This document shows positions 23,601 through 33,891 of a stretch of 64,000 nucleotides of DNA, one piece after another. Position numbers and translations under genes: made by a program. How positions within the stretch are numbered: the stretch's first letter is position 1; each line of letters begins with the position of its first letter. The DNA is from Tribonema minus (lineage: Eukaryota; Sar; Xanthophyceae; Tribonematales; Tribonemataceae), in assembly GCA_017506865.1 (NCBI GenBank), contig JAFCMP010000064.1, positions 186,001 to 250,000 on the forward strand, read 5' to 3'. The notes beneath the pieces are model-generated. The model saw nothing but the letters and a program-made list of their open reading frames with translations, made no database searches and was not told where the DNA came from.

Positions 23601-24171
23601 TCCGGAAAAGGGCCTTAATCGGGTTGCAGCCCTGCTGCCATCACACAAAACCATTGCGAGGGCGAACCGCATACATGCAGGAGAATAACAGCGCAGCTGG
23701 TCCGGTTCAAGTTGAGTCATGTCAAGTCCGATTGGAACAAATAGTATTTAGCGGGCGCGGCACCAACACCCAGCGAAAGAGGAATTGCCAGGCTGCATGG
23801 GAAGCGTTGCATGGTGGCAGCAAGCCTCATGGGCAGCTAGTCAGGCAGGCGCGCTAAGTACAGGTTTGATATCCGCGCAGCAAGCAGATGGTAGCGTCCC
23901 TTGAATCATGCTTGAACGGCACAACAGGCATGGCACGGACAGCCGCCACTTCGTGGCTTTGGGAGTAGACAGCTGCGCAGTCAAAGCCATCAATCATCTG
24001 CGGCGCTAGAAGCCGCACGAGCTGGGCGCAGCCAACATGCGCAGAGCAGAAAGATCCGTTCACCTGTAGTGCTGATGCGCTCCTCATCATGTGCATGGGG
24101 CGCACCGCCACTGGCGCCAGGAAAGCCGCTGCGGGCACCAACGCCAGAGCAATCACTGCGCAGGCCTTCAT
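20657..24171 (-). CDS. Small plastid-targeted protein of unknown function
   Basis: Four minus-strand exons: 24171-24064, 23449-23372, 21804-21576, 20715-20657; all GT-AG, summing to 474 nt (157 aa plus stop). Residues 1-17 form a signal peptide (MKACAVIALALVPAAAF) followed by LAPVAVRP, matching the AFxP-type bipartite presequence used to enter secondary red plastids. Exon 1 ends after this presequence. The mature part has two short acidic helices (DIQALATSCLEEG, VEMVDDLV), a helix LANVDDLLRQLE, then DIIKSVARLFSKG and a PTGYSGDS turn. Small proteins of this general shape occur in algae with secondary plastids, but I cannot name the family. The last exon is the least certain, chosen by phase (G + GG) and a good TTGCAG acceptor. 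Intron 2 carries an array of four echoes of the exon 3 start. Confidence 0.72.
21760..22290 (-). repeat. Exon-edge echo array, five units, plastid-protein exon 3 acceptor
   Basis: On the minus strand the real exon start (acceptor at 21805/21806, exon from 21804) and its first 35-45 bases recur at about 21883-21935, 22035-22082, 22130-22180 and 22238-22285. The nearest echo is almost identical to the exon over about 40 bases and keeps its CCAG acceptor; farther ones are more diverged. C-runs on the minus strand (G-runs on the plus strand) lie just upstream of most units, acting as polypyrimidine tracts. The period is about 95-150 bp. Confidence 0.85.
22350..22410. repeat. Short dispersed repeat R2
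   Basis: AAGATCGTAGAGCTCTAGGT followed by GACAAGGGATGATTAGCC; a second copy is at about 58381-58425. Both lie in introns of minus-strand genes. Class unknown. Confidence 0.6.
22542..22622. repeat. 45-bp tandem repeat, two units
   Basis: GACAGTGAGGTGATG...CAATCCTCACATGAC repeated with few differences inside intron 2 of the plastid-protein gene. Confidence 0.75.
23061..23155 (+). CDS. Possible single exon, function unknown
   Basis: Between an ACCAG acceptor and a CGTGAG donor the plus strand reads QERCQKLLNLLCLGYQLEVA in a fully open, amphipathic frame. It lies within intron 2 of the minus-strand plastid-protein gene, so if real it belongs to a nested or overlapping plus-strand gene, possibly the PHD-finger gene at 24857. 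Its exit phase does not fit that exon directly, so another exon would be needed. Confidence 0.3.
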
Positions 24172-24856
24172 GATTCTCGTTCTCGTTGTTGGTGGGATGT
24201 CGTCGAGTAGTGTGCCAGCAAAGAGCAGCTGCTTTGCTGGCTTCGGCATTTCGGGGCAGGATCGCGATCAGCCCCACCCCTGGAGAGCTCTCCTGATTGG
24301 CGTCACATGGCGGCAGAGGAGGTGAGACGGATCGTCTGTTGACTGCTTGCATTGTGAGTTCAGCTTCCAGCTTGTACAACTCGGCCAACATCACGGCAAC
24401 TCATGAACCAAGTTGCACATGTGTAGCTTTCAGTTTCAGGATCCTGACTCTGTTATGGCGACGGTCCGTGCTCATGGCGACAGAAGATACCCTCCCACTT
24501 GGCTATTTGAGACTTTGCAATGCATGCGTTGTGTACCACTTGTACTTCCACAGCTTTCTTGTACTTGTACTTGGGAACCTGTAAGTCTTTGAATAATGCT
24601 GCTGGATTTAAGGCCACAATACAGTAACCAGCAAAGAGTGACTGTGCACTTGGCCAACGCACGTCCATGCACTTCGCACCGAAATGTCCGCAAGCAACTG
24701 CGTGCTTTTCTTGGCATACCTTCTTCGAGCCGCTCCTGCACACACAGGACAGGCTAGCCATACCCAGACAAAATATTCGACATTCAGCATTCCCCAAATG
24801 CAATGCATCGTTGCTCACACTAGGCCATGCACTCCTGTCACACTGCCACCTTGCAG

Positions 24857-25149
24857 CCCACGCCACAGGGCGGCAGCAAGCCCAGCGGCGGCAGCCTAAG
24901 CAGATGCGAGAAGTGCGGCGACAACTCCTTTCCGGCCAGCATGTACCGCTGCGGCGACTGCGACGCCGCATACCACAAGCTGTGCCTCAATCCCAGGCAC
25001 CGCGTGGAGGAGCGCAGCGATGGTGAAGGCGGTGATGCCCGTGCTCAGCAGTGGAGGTGCGCGCACTGCGCGGCGCAGCGCAGCAGCGGCGGCGGGCACG
25101 CTCCGGGGGACGTGCTGGGGGACTTCTACTTCTGCAGACGGGACTTCAG
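24857..25149 (+). CDS. PHD zinc-finger exon
   Basis: One exon bounded by CTTGCAG and AG|GTGCGT, entering in phase 0 and leaving in phase 2. It encodes a PHD finger: CEKC, CGDC, then H and C in AYHKLC, and CAHC after a tryptophan, with a Ser/Gly/Asp-rich insertion before the last pair. PHD fingers read histone H3 tail marks in chromatin complexes. The other exons are not identified; the following intron contains the hAT transposon. It starts about 690 bp from the divergent plastid-protein gene, which begins at 24171. It could be a fragment of a larger chromatin regulator or an isolated remnant. Confidence 0.6.
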
Positions 25150-25652
25150 GTGCGTGTGGTGACACTCCATTTTCTACCCTCCTCAAAACACGCATTTGGG
25201 TGCAGTTATAAGTAAATGATACTGGTGTGCTGCGTTGAAAGCTGATGTTGCAACACCACAAGTCAACGGCGTAAGATGTGCTAGTGGTGGCCACCATCAG
25301 ACCAGCGCGGTACACAGGTACCGGTGCTGTCACCAACCAGATAAGATGGAAACACTGGTCCTGATGTAGGGCCTGGCACAATACCTGATTTAGTTGTGCC
25401 TATTTCCTTTTATTCATCCTCCCACAAATCTGCCTATTTCCTTTTTTTTATCCTTTCATTCCTTTTCTGTAATTGGGCTCAAAACCACCCTAGACATTGC
25501 ACTGCTGACCTGCTACTGCAACAGCACATGCGGGAGGGGCTACTCTGAGGCTGCCGCAAGACACATGAACATATTGTGGTGCATCATGTAGGGCAATTGG
25601 CTTGCGACAAACGCATTGAGCACATGGACATATACGACCAAGGAAGCAGAGC

Positions 25653-26291
25653 CTATATATGGCATAGAGCAGACGAAATATCAAGGCAGCACACATGAAG
25701 CGTAGCAGTACAGGAGGACAGGTATGTCATCACATAATGGAAAGAAAAAGCATGCACCAGGAGAACAAAGGCGGCAATGGCACCACATTGAGGAGCACAA
25801 AGTGCTATTGAAATGGTGCGCACACACAGAGGCCCTGGCTGATCAAATGTGTTCAAACACCCACAAACGATTGATCCGCTTGATGAACCGCATTGATTGA
25901 TCCGCTTGTTTAACTGCAACTGACAAGAGGAGCTGACATAATCCTCCAGGGCGCTCGTCTGCTTGTCTCCAAAGCTGTTGCTCATAATGGAGAACACCCT
26001 CTCAGCTGCAGCCGAGGCCGGCTGGATCGTGGCGATCAAACGAGCAAATGTCACCCACATTTTGAGGTGTCCGCCCTCTTTCTGCGTCCTCCAGAACGGC
26101 ATGATGTCATCAATAGTGAAGGCAGGGGCTGCGTCGTGTAAGTCAGCTGACGCCGCCTTGTATGCAGGCAGCTCGCTTATTAGCTGGTCAACGTCGACTT
26201 CCTTAAGGAAAGGAGCAAATTGTAGCAATGCGCTGTCTGTCAATGTTGCACGAATGGTGTTTGCACTGAACCGCAAACCAGCCATGCGCAA
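25653..26291 (-). pseudogene. hAT transposase C-terminal (dimerisation) part
   Basis: Contains the hATC signature: MPFWRTQ, then FARLIATIQPASAAAERVFS and KQTSALEDYVSSS. It lies in a different frame from the upstream zinc-finger part and overlaps it by about 90 bp, so either an internal deletion or a frameshift joined them. The frame continues well past the hATC domain. Confidence 0.8.
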
Positions 26292-27139
26292 AGGGTGGCA
26301 TAGGCGAGCAGCCTTGTATAACAGCAGATGGTGCTGTAGTGGTCTTGATGCGCTCCTTAGTTGCGATCGCCCTGTGCTCCAGTGCCGCCTTGCGAAAGAT
26401 GTGCTTTGAGGATTTCACATGCCTGTTGACGGCCGTCTTCTCTTCCGCACATTCGGTGACGCAGATAATGCAGAACAGGCGTCCCTCCTCCTTGCGAAAG
26501 TCGCCAGGGTGCTCCTTGATACGCCTAGCCACATTGCTGTCGTTGACAGTAGGACGCCGTTTGCCCGATCTGGCGCCTATAGGGGGCTTGTTCTGCTTGG
26601 CGCAGGAAGGTAGTACTTCACAGTCTGAGGAGCTCCCGCATTCAGCGTCCTCGGCGTCGTTGGAGCTGGCGAAAGCAGCAGTTGCAGGAGAAGGCACCTT
26701 GGGGGCAGCAGCTGTGTTTCTGCAAAAGGCAAATAGACAAAGAGTACATGTCAGACTGAGTTTTATTGAAGCAAGTGGTTCACTGATGCAAAACAATGTG
26801 GAAACGTACTCACTTGGCTGTGTTTGTGGCGATCTTTCGAGTTCTAGCTCTCGCGGAATTGGATGGTGACTGCATCCGCTGCTGAATCGTGAGCCCTTTA
26901 TTGGTACCAGTGGTGGGTGCTGCGCCACTTCTGTCGATTGGCCTAGGCGCCTTGCCAGGTTTGCCACCCAGTTTGAAGAAGTCAATTATGCCCTTTTTCT
27001 TCTTGCGCTTAACCACAGCAGCAGCAGCAGCTGGTGTGTCAGCAGGTGCTGCTGCTGGGAGTACAATGGGTGGCTCCTCGCCCTCAGAGTCTCTATCACT
27101 AAGCAGCATCGCACCAGCAGCAACAGCAGCAGCTTCCAT
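26203..27139 (-). pseudogene. hAT transposase N-terminal part with BED-like finger
   Basis: Starts at ATG 27139; a GTGAGT donor near 26815 and a TTTTGCAG acceptor near 26722 join two exons in phase. It encodes an Ala-rich start, KRKKKKGIIDFFKLGG, an acidic linker and a finger CIICVTECAEEKTAVNRHVK followed by SSKH, as in BED-type fingers that bind the transposon ends. It stops at 26203 before any catalytic domain. Confidence 0.7.
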
Positions 27140-27410
27140 GCTGCTGCGCCAAGGTGTGTAAGCACAATCACAAACGTGCGAGTGTACTTCAACATCATCA
27201 TGTTGAAGTGAGACTAACATCGTGTAGGGCAACTGTTCTGCTCGGAAATGGATGCCCGTGGACAGGCAAGGCGATTGCACAATCCGTGAACGCTTCTCGA
27301 GCCGATTGCGGTTGCTTGTGAGCAATTCCTTTTTTTCCTTTTCTGGGTCAAAAAGTTGCCTATTTCCTTCGAAAGGACCTGCAGGTATTGTGCCAGGCCC
27401 TATCCTGATG

Positions 27411-28496
27411 CTTGAGCAGGGTTGACTCGAAGGCAACAGGCAGCAGATAATGCGGGGTTTTGCTATGCTTCTTCAAGTATAACAGTTCTCGACAATGCTG
27501 TTCCACTGCTGTGCTGGTGCTGAATATTGTCTTGTCTCAGCTGCTGGCCCGGGTATCTGGAGTACATGTTCACCTATGCATGGACGGACTTTTAAGACCA
27601 AGATATTGCACTTGCTCTCGCTTCCTCAAAAAGCGCTGGCTGCTTGTTTGGACCCGTGTAGTTGTGAGTGTGCGGTGGTGCCTTAATCTTGCTCTGGCTC
27701 TCTACGTGAAGGCTCTTGCGCTTTGGATCTTGTCTGAACATATTCTGTCATTGCAACAGGATCAGAGACGCGCTGACTGCCAATGCCATTTCATTTGGTT
27801 GCTGCTTGCTTTTACAGACGGTACCTTTCAAAGCGCGCAGCTGCTGGTGAACAGGCGTCTGCTTGACGAGACACATTACTGGAGCATTCTGGAGGGGGGG
27901 GGGGGGGGGGGGGGGGGCAGGGTGTCTGTTGTTTCCGTCATGCGTCATGCTATATCTGGTACAGTACAGCCGCTGGAGGCTTGAACTGTGAGCTGTAAAT
28001 GTGTACTCACCATGCGATGCACATGGGCTGGGTGTGCACATATGAGTGCTTGTTGGCATACTGCCTCAATTGCGTGTTGTATGCACTTTAATGTACGATG
28101 GTCCCACAAACCTGTTTAGAACCACCATTGCTGGCTTGAAGTACGTGTTTTGAAGGTTTCGTAGTATGTAATTGCTGTCATCACACGCTGAATGTCAATT
28201 CGTGCATACCTTGGTAATACAAGTGTGAGTGACTGAACGCCTGTCAGCTCTGCATGGGCCTCATAGCCCTTCAGAATGCCACAAATTTTGCTAAATGACA
28301 CTTATCAGCAAAACGCATTGATCATCATCATCTACACCTCACACCATGAACATTGGTAGCACAATGCAACCTTCGCGCATTGCAAAGCCAGTGTGTGCAG
28401 TGTGTGCATCCGAAAGCCTCTTACACACACGCTAATGTACACACCAGGCAATGACGAACCACAGCCTGAGTCTGAGTCGCACCAAAAGTGAATCTT
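27411..28496. other. Region without a firm gene
   Basis: A 24-base G-run lies at about 27893-27917. On the minus strand this is a C-tract followed by CCAG and an open 63-nt stretch ending at a GTACCG donor near 27828 (APVMCLVKQTPVHQQLRALK). On the plus strand the same DNA reads SAQLLVNRRLLDETHYWS. Either may be an exon; I cannot choose. Confidence 0.3.
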
Positions 28497-28655
28497 GATT
28501 ATGAGGAGGACCCCGAGATGCCATTTGGCGGCGGCGGCGGCGTTTGAGTGGTTGTCGTTGCGACACTTTCAGACTGTCATACGAAATGTAGATTCCTTAC
28601 AGCTCGATGCCAATCATCTGGCTTTTTCGCGCCCTGAGCGAGAATTAATAAAAAG
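28497..28655 (+). mobile_element. Retroposon R1 (SINE-like)
   Basis: Runs from AGGACCCCGAGATGCC through a GGC-triplet run and the R1 core to CCCTGAGCGAGAATTAATAA plus AAAGTAC. The same 5' limit as the copy at 53484 suggests a full-length unit of about 155 bp. No clear target duplication. Confidence 0.65.
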
Positions 28656-28964
28656 TACGCAATGCCAACATGTCACACCCCCCTTCAGGAAATTTTCGAA
28701 TCTCCAGACAAGGCTTTGCAGAACCTGAGGTACTGTGCTTTTCACTTGAGGCTGCGCCTGAGGTTTGATTGCGCAAAGCGCCACATGCAAGCTGCGTGGT
28801 GCTAGCCTCTTCTTCTTACGTTTCTGCCTCTTCTTTCGGAACATGTTGACAACTGCAACCGTTGTCGGAACTTCGAGAATTCGACCAGGAAAGAGGTTGC
28901 CCAAGTTGCACTAAAGCGCCGCCGCAGGCATCATCGGCCCCTTCTACTCGCAGGGCTCGTTAGC

Positions 28965-30248
28965 ATGGAGGAACCCTGTCTAGCAGTGGTCTCGTGCATG
29001 TCAGCGCACCCGCACAGCATCGCACTCGCACGATGGGGCCTACGTGCCGTGCTGTACAAGGCGTATCTCGCAGGCCCGACGGCGCTGGCCGAGTGCCAGC
29101 TCCAGTTAATCTCAGCAGGAGCTTGCGACGTTGTGATGGCAGCCATGCAGCACCATGCTTCCGAAGCTGATGTGGCCCGACATGGTGTAGCGGTGGTCGC
29201 CTGCCTTGCTGAGGATAATCCCGCCAACGGTGCGGCACTCGGAGCGGTGGGAGTTTGCGAAGTCGTTGTGGCAGTCTTGAGCCGTTGCACCACGGACGTA
29301 CACGCCCAACAACTCGCAGCTGTCTCCATAATGCAGCTGGCAGAATGCCCAGAAAACTGCGCGGGCTTAATGGCTGCAGGCGCCTGCGAGGGGCTTGTCA
29401 GAGTGCTCAAGGGCGCACTTCGGAACGAGGAGCTCTTGCGTGCTGCATTGTAGGCAGTGGGAAAGCTGAGCCAAGGGGACACAGTGCGGGGGGCTCGACT
29501 CGGTGAAGCTGGCGCGTGCAAAGCAGCGCTCAGACTGCTGTACATAAGCGACAATGCCGACATGCAAGACTCTGCGCTTTCGGCGCTGGCGAATCTCGCA
29601 AAGGCTGAGGCTAACAGGGAGCGGCTCGGCGGAGCAGGAGCCCGCAGAGCCGTCATTGTAGCCATGCAGGCTCACCCGGCGCACAAGTTCGTGCAGCAAA
29701 ACGGACTTGCACTCATTGCAAGCCTCGTTGATGGCAGCAGCATCAATAGCACGAGGCTACTGGATGCAGGTGTGTGTGAGGTGCTTGTGTCAGGCCTTCA
29801 GAGCACCTGGTTGCAGGACTCCGTTGCTGTCATGAGCGCCCTTGCCGCAGTCGTCAACTTGTCCGATACCCTGCCGCACGACTTTGCCAAGTTCAGCGAT
29901 CTGTGTGCTGCGGTGATGGTGTCGATGACCGCGTACAAGCAGCACGTGGGCGTGCAGGTAGCAGCAGCGCACGCCATCGAAGGACTGGCGTGCTTCGACA
30001 GCGCCTGCGTGGAGCTGCGTAGCCGCAATGCGCTGGCAGCTCTCGCTGACGCGATGCGTGAACATTCAGACAACGCGGATCTATGCGAGTGCGCATTGGC
30101 TGCAGCATCCATGCTCATTGGGAACGCCCCAGCAACACTGCTGTGGCACATCCAAGGCTGGTGCAACAACGTGTTGCGCTGTGCAGTGTGGCACGGGAGC
30201 AGGCTCGTTGACTGTGTGCTGCATCGCGGAGCGCACGACGCCGCATGA
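28965..30248 (+). CDS. Armadillo-repeat protein, tandem copy A (one in-frame stop)
   Basis: One continuous frame of ARM-like repeats (SAGACDVV, VGVCEVVVAVL, AAGACEGLV, EAGACKAAL, GAGARRAVI, DAGVCEVLV). It starts MEEPCLAVVSCMSAHPHS after a CTCGCAG acceptor-like site and is interrupted once by TAG at 29451-29453, after which the same frame runs on for 263 residues. The stop aligns with a CGG codon in copy B, so it is probably a nonsense change, although stop read-through or a tiny intron cannot be excluded. Same family as the arm copies at 18258 and 46114 but only distantly similar. Likely scaffold or peptide-binding role. Confidence 0.62.
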
Positions 30249-30249
30249 T

Positions 30250-31140
30250 GAGTAGAGTCATGAGTCAAGTCATTTGTGAGGCACACCGACGGCTCGCCGA
30301 AGACCCATAGCGGGGATGTACGCAACCTATGCAACTGAGGACGGAGGACACAAGAGATACTGTCGGTGGATGTCGTGTCAAGCATTTGCGCAAGCTCTCA
30401 TAGAATGTAGCATTTGCTTGAAGAGGATGCTTCTGGGTACCAATGAATGGTTGCAACAAGTGCAGAGGTTACAGCGCCGACAACAATCACATTGCAAGCA
30501 ATGACCAATCAGAGCTGGGGCTTACGTGTCTGTTGTTTGTAAATGTTGTGTTGGCTTGCGGTGCTCTCGTGTGTTTGTATCAGTGCATCGCTTGTAAGAC
30601 CAATCTTCGAGAGCTTGTTGTTGCCGCCACAATGGTACAGGTCTAGATTTTTCAAGCTTGTTGAGTATGCACTGTGGCCCGATTACGGATGCTATTTCGT
30701 GCACGCGAAGCAGTGACCTTCGTTGGCCTGTGCCGTAGCACAGATGTTCATCAAACACCCATGTGCACTGCAAAGTAGAATTGCTACATGTCTCACGAAA
30801 TGCCATCGTGACTGTGAGGTGAGTACTGGCATACACAATGCGTTGAGCGTTGAGCAATGTTACTGCAGCTTAAGATGCGCCGAGCAGTGTCACTGAGCTG
30901 AGCGTTGATATTGGCTTGTGCTGAGCGATGTCACCGTGCGGTGGTGAGCCTGCACTGAGGCGTGTCACATTGTGCGCTGAGTGTGTGATGTTCATCTGAG
31001 TTGAACTTGAAAAAGTAGCTAAGAAGCGAGGTTGCTGAACAACTCATCAGGGCAGCAACAACAGCAGCAGCAACAGATAGTAGCACTACCAGCAGCCGGC
31101 ACTACAAGCCACAGATTAATCTTAGAGCTGAGAATACCGG
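30250..31140. other. Spacer between tandem armadillo copies
   Basis: No gene seen. It carries the degenerate repeat at 30835-30985 and AGCAACA triplets near 31050. Confidence 0.5.
30835..30985. repeat. Degenerate short tandem repeat
   Basis: Five or more units resembling GCTGAGCGATGTCAC with variable spacing of about 25-45 bp. Confidence 0.55.
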
Positions 31141-31151
31141 CACTCCGCGCT

Positions 31152-32370
31152 ATGGATGACCCCTGCCTGGCAGTGGTGTCGTGAATGCGCGCACACCATC
31201 ACAGCGTTAAATTCGTACGCTGGGGCCTCCTTGCTGTACTTGCTGCGCTGGAGGAGGCTGATCTTGCCGACGGGACGTTGTTGGCCGAGTGCCACCTCGA
31301 GATCCGGGAAGCAGGAGCTTGTGCCGCTGTAGTTGCAGCCACGATGCACCATGCTTCTGACGCTGCCGTTGGCCGATATGGCGTCAAAGTTATCTACATG
31401 CTTGCTCGCAAAAGTGCTGCCTGTTGTGTAGCATTTGGAGCGGCGGGAGCTTGCGAAGCGGTCGTGTCAGTGCTGCGCCGATTCACGGCGGACATGGAGA
31501 CGAAGCTGTTGGCTCTTTCTTCCCTGACGCACCTGGCCACATGTCCGGAAAACCGCGCAGGCCTAAGAGCTGCAGGCGCCTGCGAGGAGCTGACCAGAGA
31601 GCTGGGGGACAATGTTTGGGACAGGGAGTTTCTGCTGGCTGCTGTGCGGGCAGTCAACAGCTGAGCGGTTGGGGAGTCACGCGTTGGGCTCAGCTTGCCG
31701 CTGCTGGTGCATGCAAAGCAGTGGTGAGAGTGTTGCTACCCAACAGAGATGATGCCAAGGTGCAACGCGATGCGCTCTCTCAACAATAGCACATCTTGCA
31801 ACGAGTCATATCAACTTGCAATGGCTCAACGGTCCAGGACTGTACAGAGGCTTCATCATATGCAGAGCCGTCATTGAAGCCTTGCAGGCTCACATGACAC
31901 AAGAGAATGTGCAGGGGAGCGGACTGCTTTTCATATCAATCCTTCTTGCAAAGAGCAGCGTCAGTGGGGCAATTCTGCTGAATGCAGGCGTATGTGAGCT
32001 GCTTGTATTGGGCTTTCAAAGCACATGGCTGCGGAGCCTCTTCCATGTTACGCTTGCGCTCGCTTCGGTCGCGAGGCTGTCGCCCATTCTGCCAAATGAC
32101 TACGCCAAATTTGGGGACCTGTGCCCTGCGGGGGTGGCGGCAATGAATGCGTACAGGGAGGACGCAGCGGCGCAGCCATCGGGATCTAGGGCCATCGTGC
32201 TTCTGTCGCGCGACGCTGGCGCGCGCGTGCAGCTGCGCAGGTGCGACGTGCTGCAAGCGCTCGCTGACGTGCTGCTCGCGCATCCGGATCATGCAGAGAT
32301 ACAGGAATGCGCTCCGGCCGCATTGTTCAAGCTCATCAAGACGCCCCGGCAGCCCCCCAACAGCACATAG
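31152..32370 (+). pseudogene. Armadillo-repeat protein, tandem copy B (broken)
   Basis: Homologous to copy A along its length (DDPCLAVVS at the start, REAGACAAVV, GAAGACEAVVSVL, NAGVCELLVLGFQSTWL, ILPNDYAKFGDLCPAG near the end). It has a TGA in place of the Cys codon after VS near the start, frame changes near 31660 and 31790, and further stops before the last open part at 31816-32370. The offset to copy A is about 2.19 kb, so the pair arose by tandem duplication and this copy decayed. Confidence 0.75.
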
Positions 32371-32549
32371 GTTTAGGGATAGGGTTAGGGAAAAATTACG
32401 TGCAGGGATGGCGTAGCAATCAGCTGCAACGTGCAGCGTGGCGAGGCAGCGGACTCTGACGGTGTGCCACAGCGCAGAGCGTGTGACGTTGCACGAGTAC
32501 TACTTGAGGCTCTCGCAGGCACAAGAGGCAGGCAGGCATGCACCCATGG
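32371..32549 (+). other. Possible exon of unknown gene
   Basis: After a TTTAGGG tract at 32371, the stretch to a GGGTATGTATG donor-like site at 32549 is open and reads VARQRTLTVCHSAERVTLHE in one frame. No family recognised and no partner exons found. Confidence 0.2.
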
Positions 32550-32660
32550 GTATGTATGCATTGTATGCAATGAGCGCGCCATAGGTTGTATCTGGCAGTC
32601 AAGCAAGTTATGTATTGTATGCAATGAGCGCGCCATGGGTTGTATCTGGCAGTCGGGCGA
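32550..32660. repeat. 54-bp tandem repeat, two units
   Basis: TTGTATGCAATGAGCGCGCC...GGTTGTATCTGGCAGTC repeated with a few differences, next to a GTATGTATG motif. Confidence 0.75.
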
Positions 32661-33116
32661 GTATATGCACTAGCGAGATTGAGGTTTCAATGCTGTGGTT
32701 CACACCAGTGCAGCTACAGTTTGAGGTCACAACACTTAACATGTAATACTTGCAAGCAAATGACTTGCATCGGCGACTTTTTTGCTGTTCGAGCATCATT
32801 TTGCTCTGCTTGTGTCAATGCAGTGCTTGTGGCATTGCTGGTGCGTCTGCAATGATGTTTCCTGCTGGCAGTACAAATGTACCCAGAATTCCCAGTGCAC
32901 TGAGGGTGCACAGTTACGTGATGCATGAGTAGTATTGCTCTAGGAACGTGCGTGGCATCACAACTCTGCTACAAACACCACGCACAAAGCGGAAATGCAA
33001 CATACATTTCTCATGCGCCATCACCTTGAGACTGCATGCAGGCAAATCCAGCATGCACAACACCATGTGCTGAGCCAATGTCGCCTTGCCTCTGAGCACT
33101 GATTACATCATGTCCA

Positions 33117-33473
33117 TCATATCCCTGCCCCACTGGTAACATGCTGCTTGCATGCTCTGCACTTGTTGAGCCAATCCTGCGACAAACGCGCTCGATTTTC
33201 TCGCTTGAGCATGCCGAACACTTGTATGATGTTGCAGAGGTCTGCAAAGCAGGGCCCCCCTACCTGCTGATGCAAGAGTTGCGGATTTGCATGTGCTGCA
33301 CAACGCAGGTGATCAGAACATGCGACGACAGAAGCACACACACGGTCGCTATCGAAACAGCCAGCACCACTGCGCACAATTCCCAGCGCCGTGTAGAGGC
33401 TACACCACTGCAGCAGCAGCGTTGTCACATGAGGATCCTCGAAAGCGGCTTTCAAGGCACGCCACTCTTCGAT
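33117..33473 (-). CDS. Possible exons of an unknown protein
   Basis: Open minus-strand frame reading WRALKAAFEDPHVTTLLLQW near 33473-33410 and then PCFADLCNIIQVFGMLKREN and RLSQDWLNKCRACKQHV down to 33117, with an internal CAG|GTAGGG donor-like site near 33265. The composition looks coding (helical, low in stops) but no family or start codon is recognised. The neighbouring acidic exon on the same strand ends in its own stop, so this would be another gene. Confidence 0.3.
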   Translation of the reverse strand: MEEWRALKAAFEDPHVTTLLLQWCSLYTALGIVRSGAGCFDSDRVCASVVACSDHLRCAAHANPQLLHQQVGGPCFADLCNIIQVFGMLKRENRARLSQDWLNKCRACKQHVTSGAGI

Positions 33474-33891
33474 GTGGTTGCGCTGTCACTGTAGGTGCAC
33501 AGCAAGTGGGTGCGCTGATGCATCAAGCCAGCACGACCCATGACCCTACACACATGCCAATGCGCCCGGTAAAGCTGTCAGGCACTTCGCAAACGCACAT
33601 GGGCATCGTGACAGTGAGCGTGAGATTCTGCGCAGATTTGCTACAGAGAAAGGAGTCGTATCTATTGAGGTTGGAGCGCGCGACTCACATCGCGCATCGT
33701 GGCGCACATGCACCCCGCTGCCACCGCTCGCCGAGAGGAGCGCGCTACTAAAAAGCGCACACAGATTAGCCATAGCGGCGGCGGCGGCGGCAGCAACAGC
33801 AGCTGTACAACTGGCAGGGAGGGGAAACAAACACGCAGGGCATCCTCCCCGCCTTCCGCCCCCGGGGGGGGAGGGGAGCCGATGTATCGGC

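Larger units (their letters stand above)
25367..27402 (-). mobile_element. hAT-family DNA transposon with terminal repeats and 8-bp target duplication
   Basis: Terminal inverted repeats of 21 bp begin TAGGGCCTGGCACAATACC (25367-25387) and end with the complement (27382-27402). They are flanked by the exact 8-bp duplication TCCTGATG at 25359-25366 and 27403-27410, the hallmark of hAT insertion. The 2036-bp element encodes, on the minus strand, a basic N-terminal part with a Cys2-His2 finger and the hAT C-terminal dimerisation region, but the RNase-H-like catalytic core between them is absent. It is therefore an internally deleted, non-autonomous copy. Exact target duplications and terminal repeats suggest a recent insertion. 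Confidence 0.92.

Noticed and set aside
25367-27402. Complete autonomous hAT transposon
   Set aside because: The catalytic core is absent and the N- and C-terminal parts are in different frames.
27748-28059. Minus-strand gene behind the G-run
   Set aside because: Only one candidate exon without partners; listed as an ambiguous region instead.
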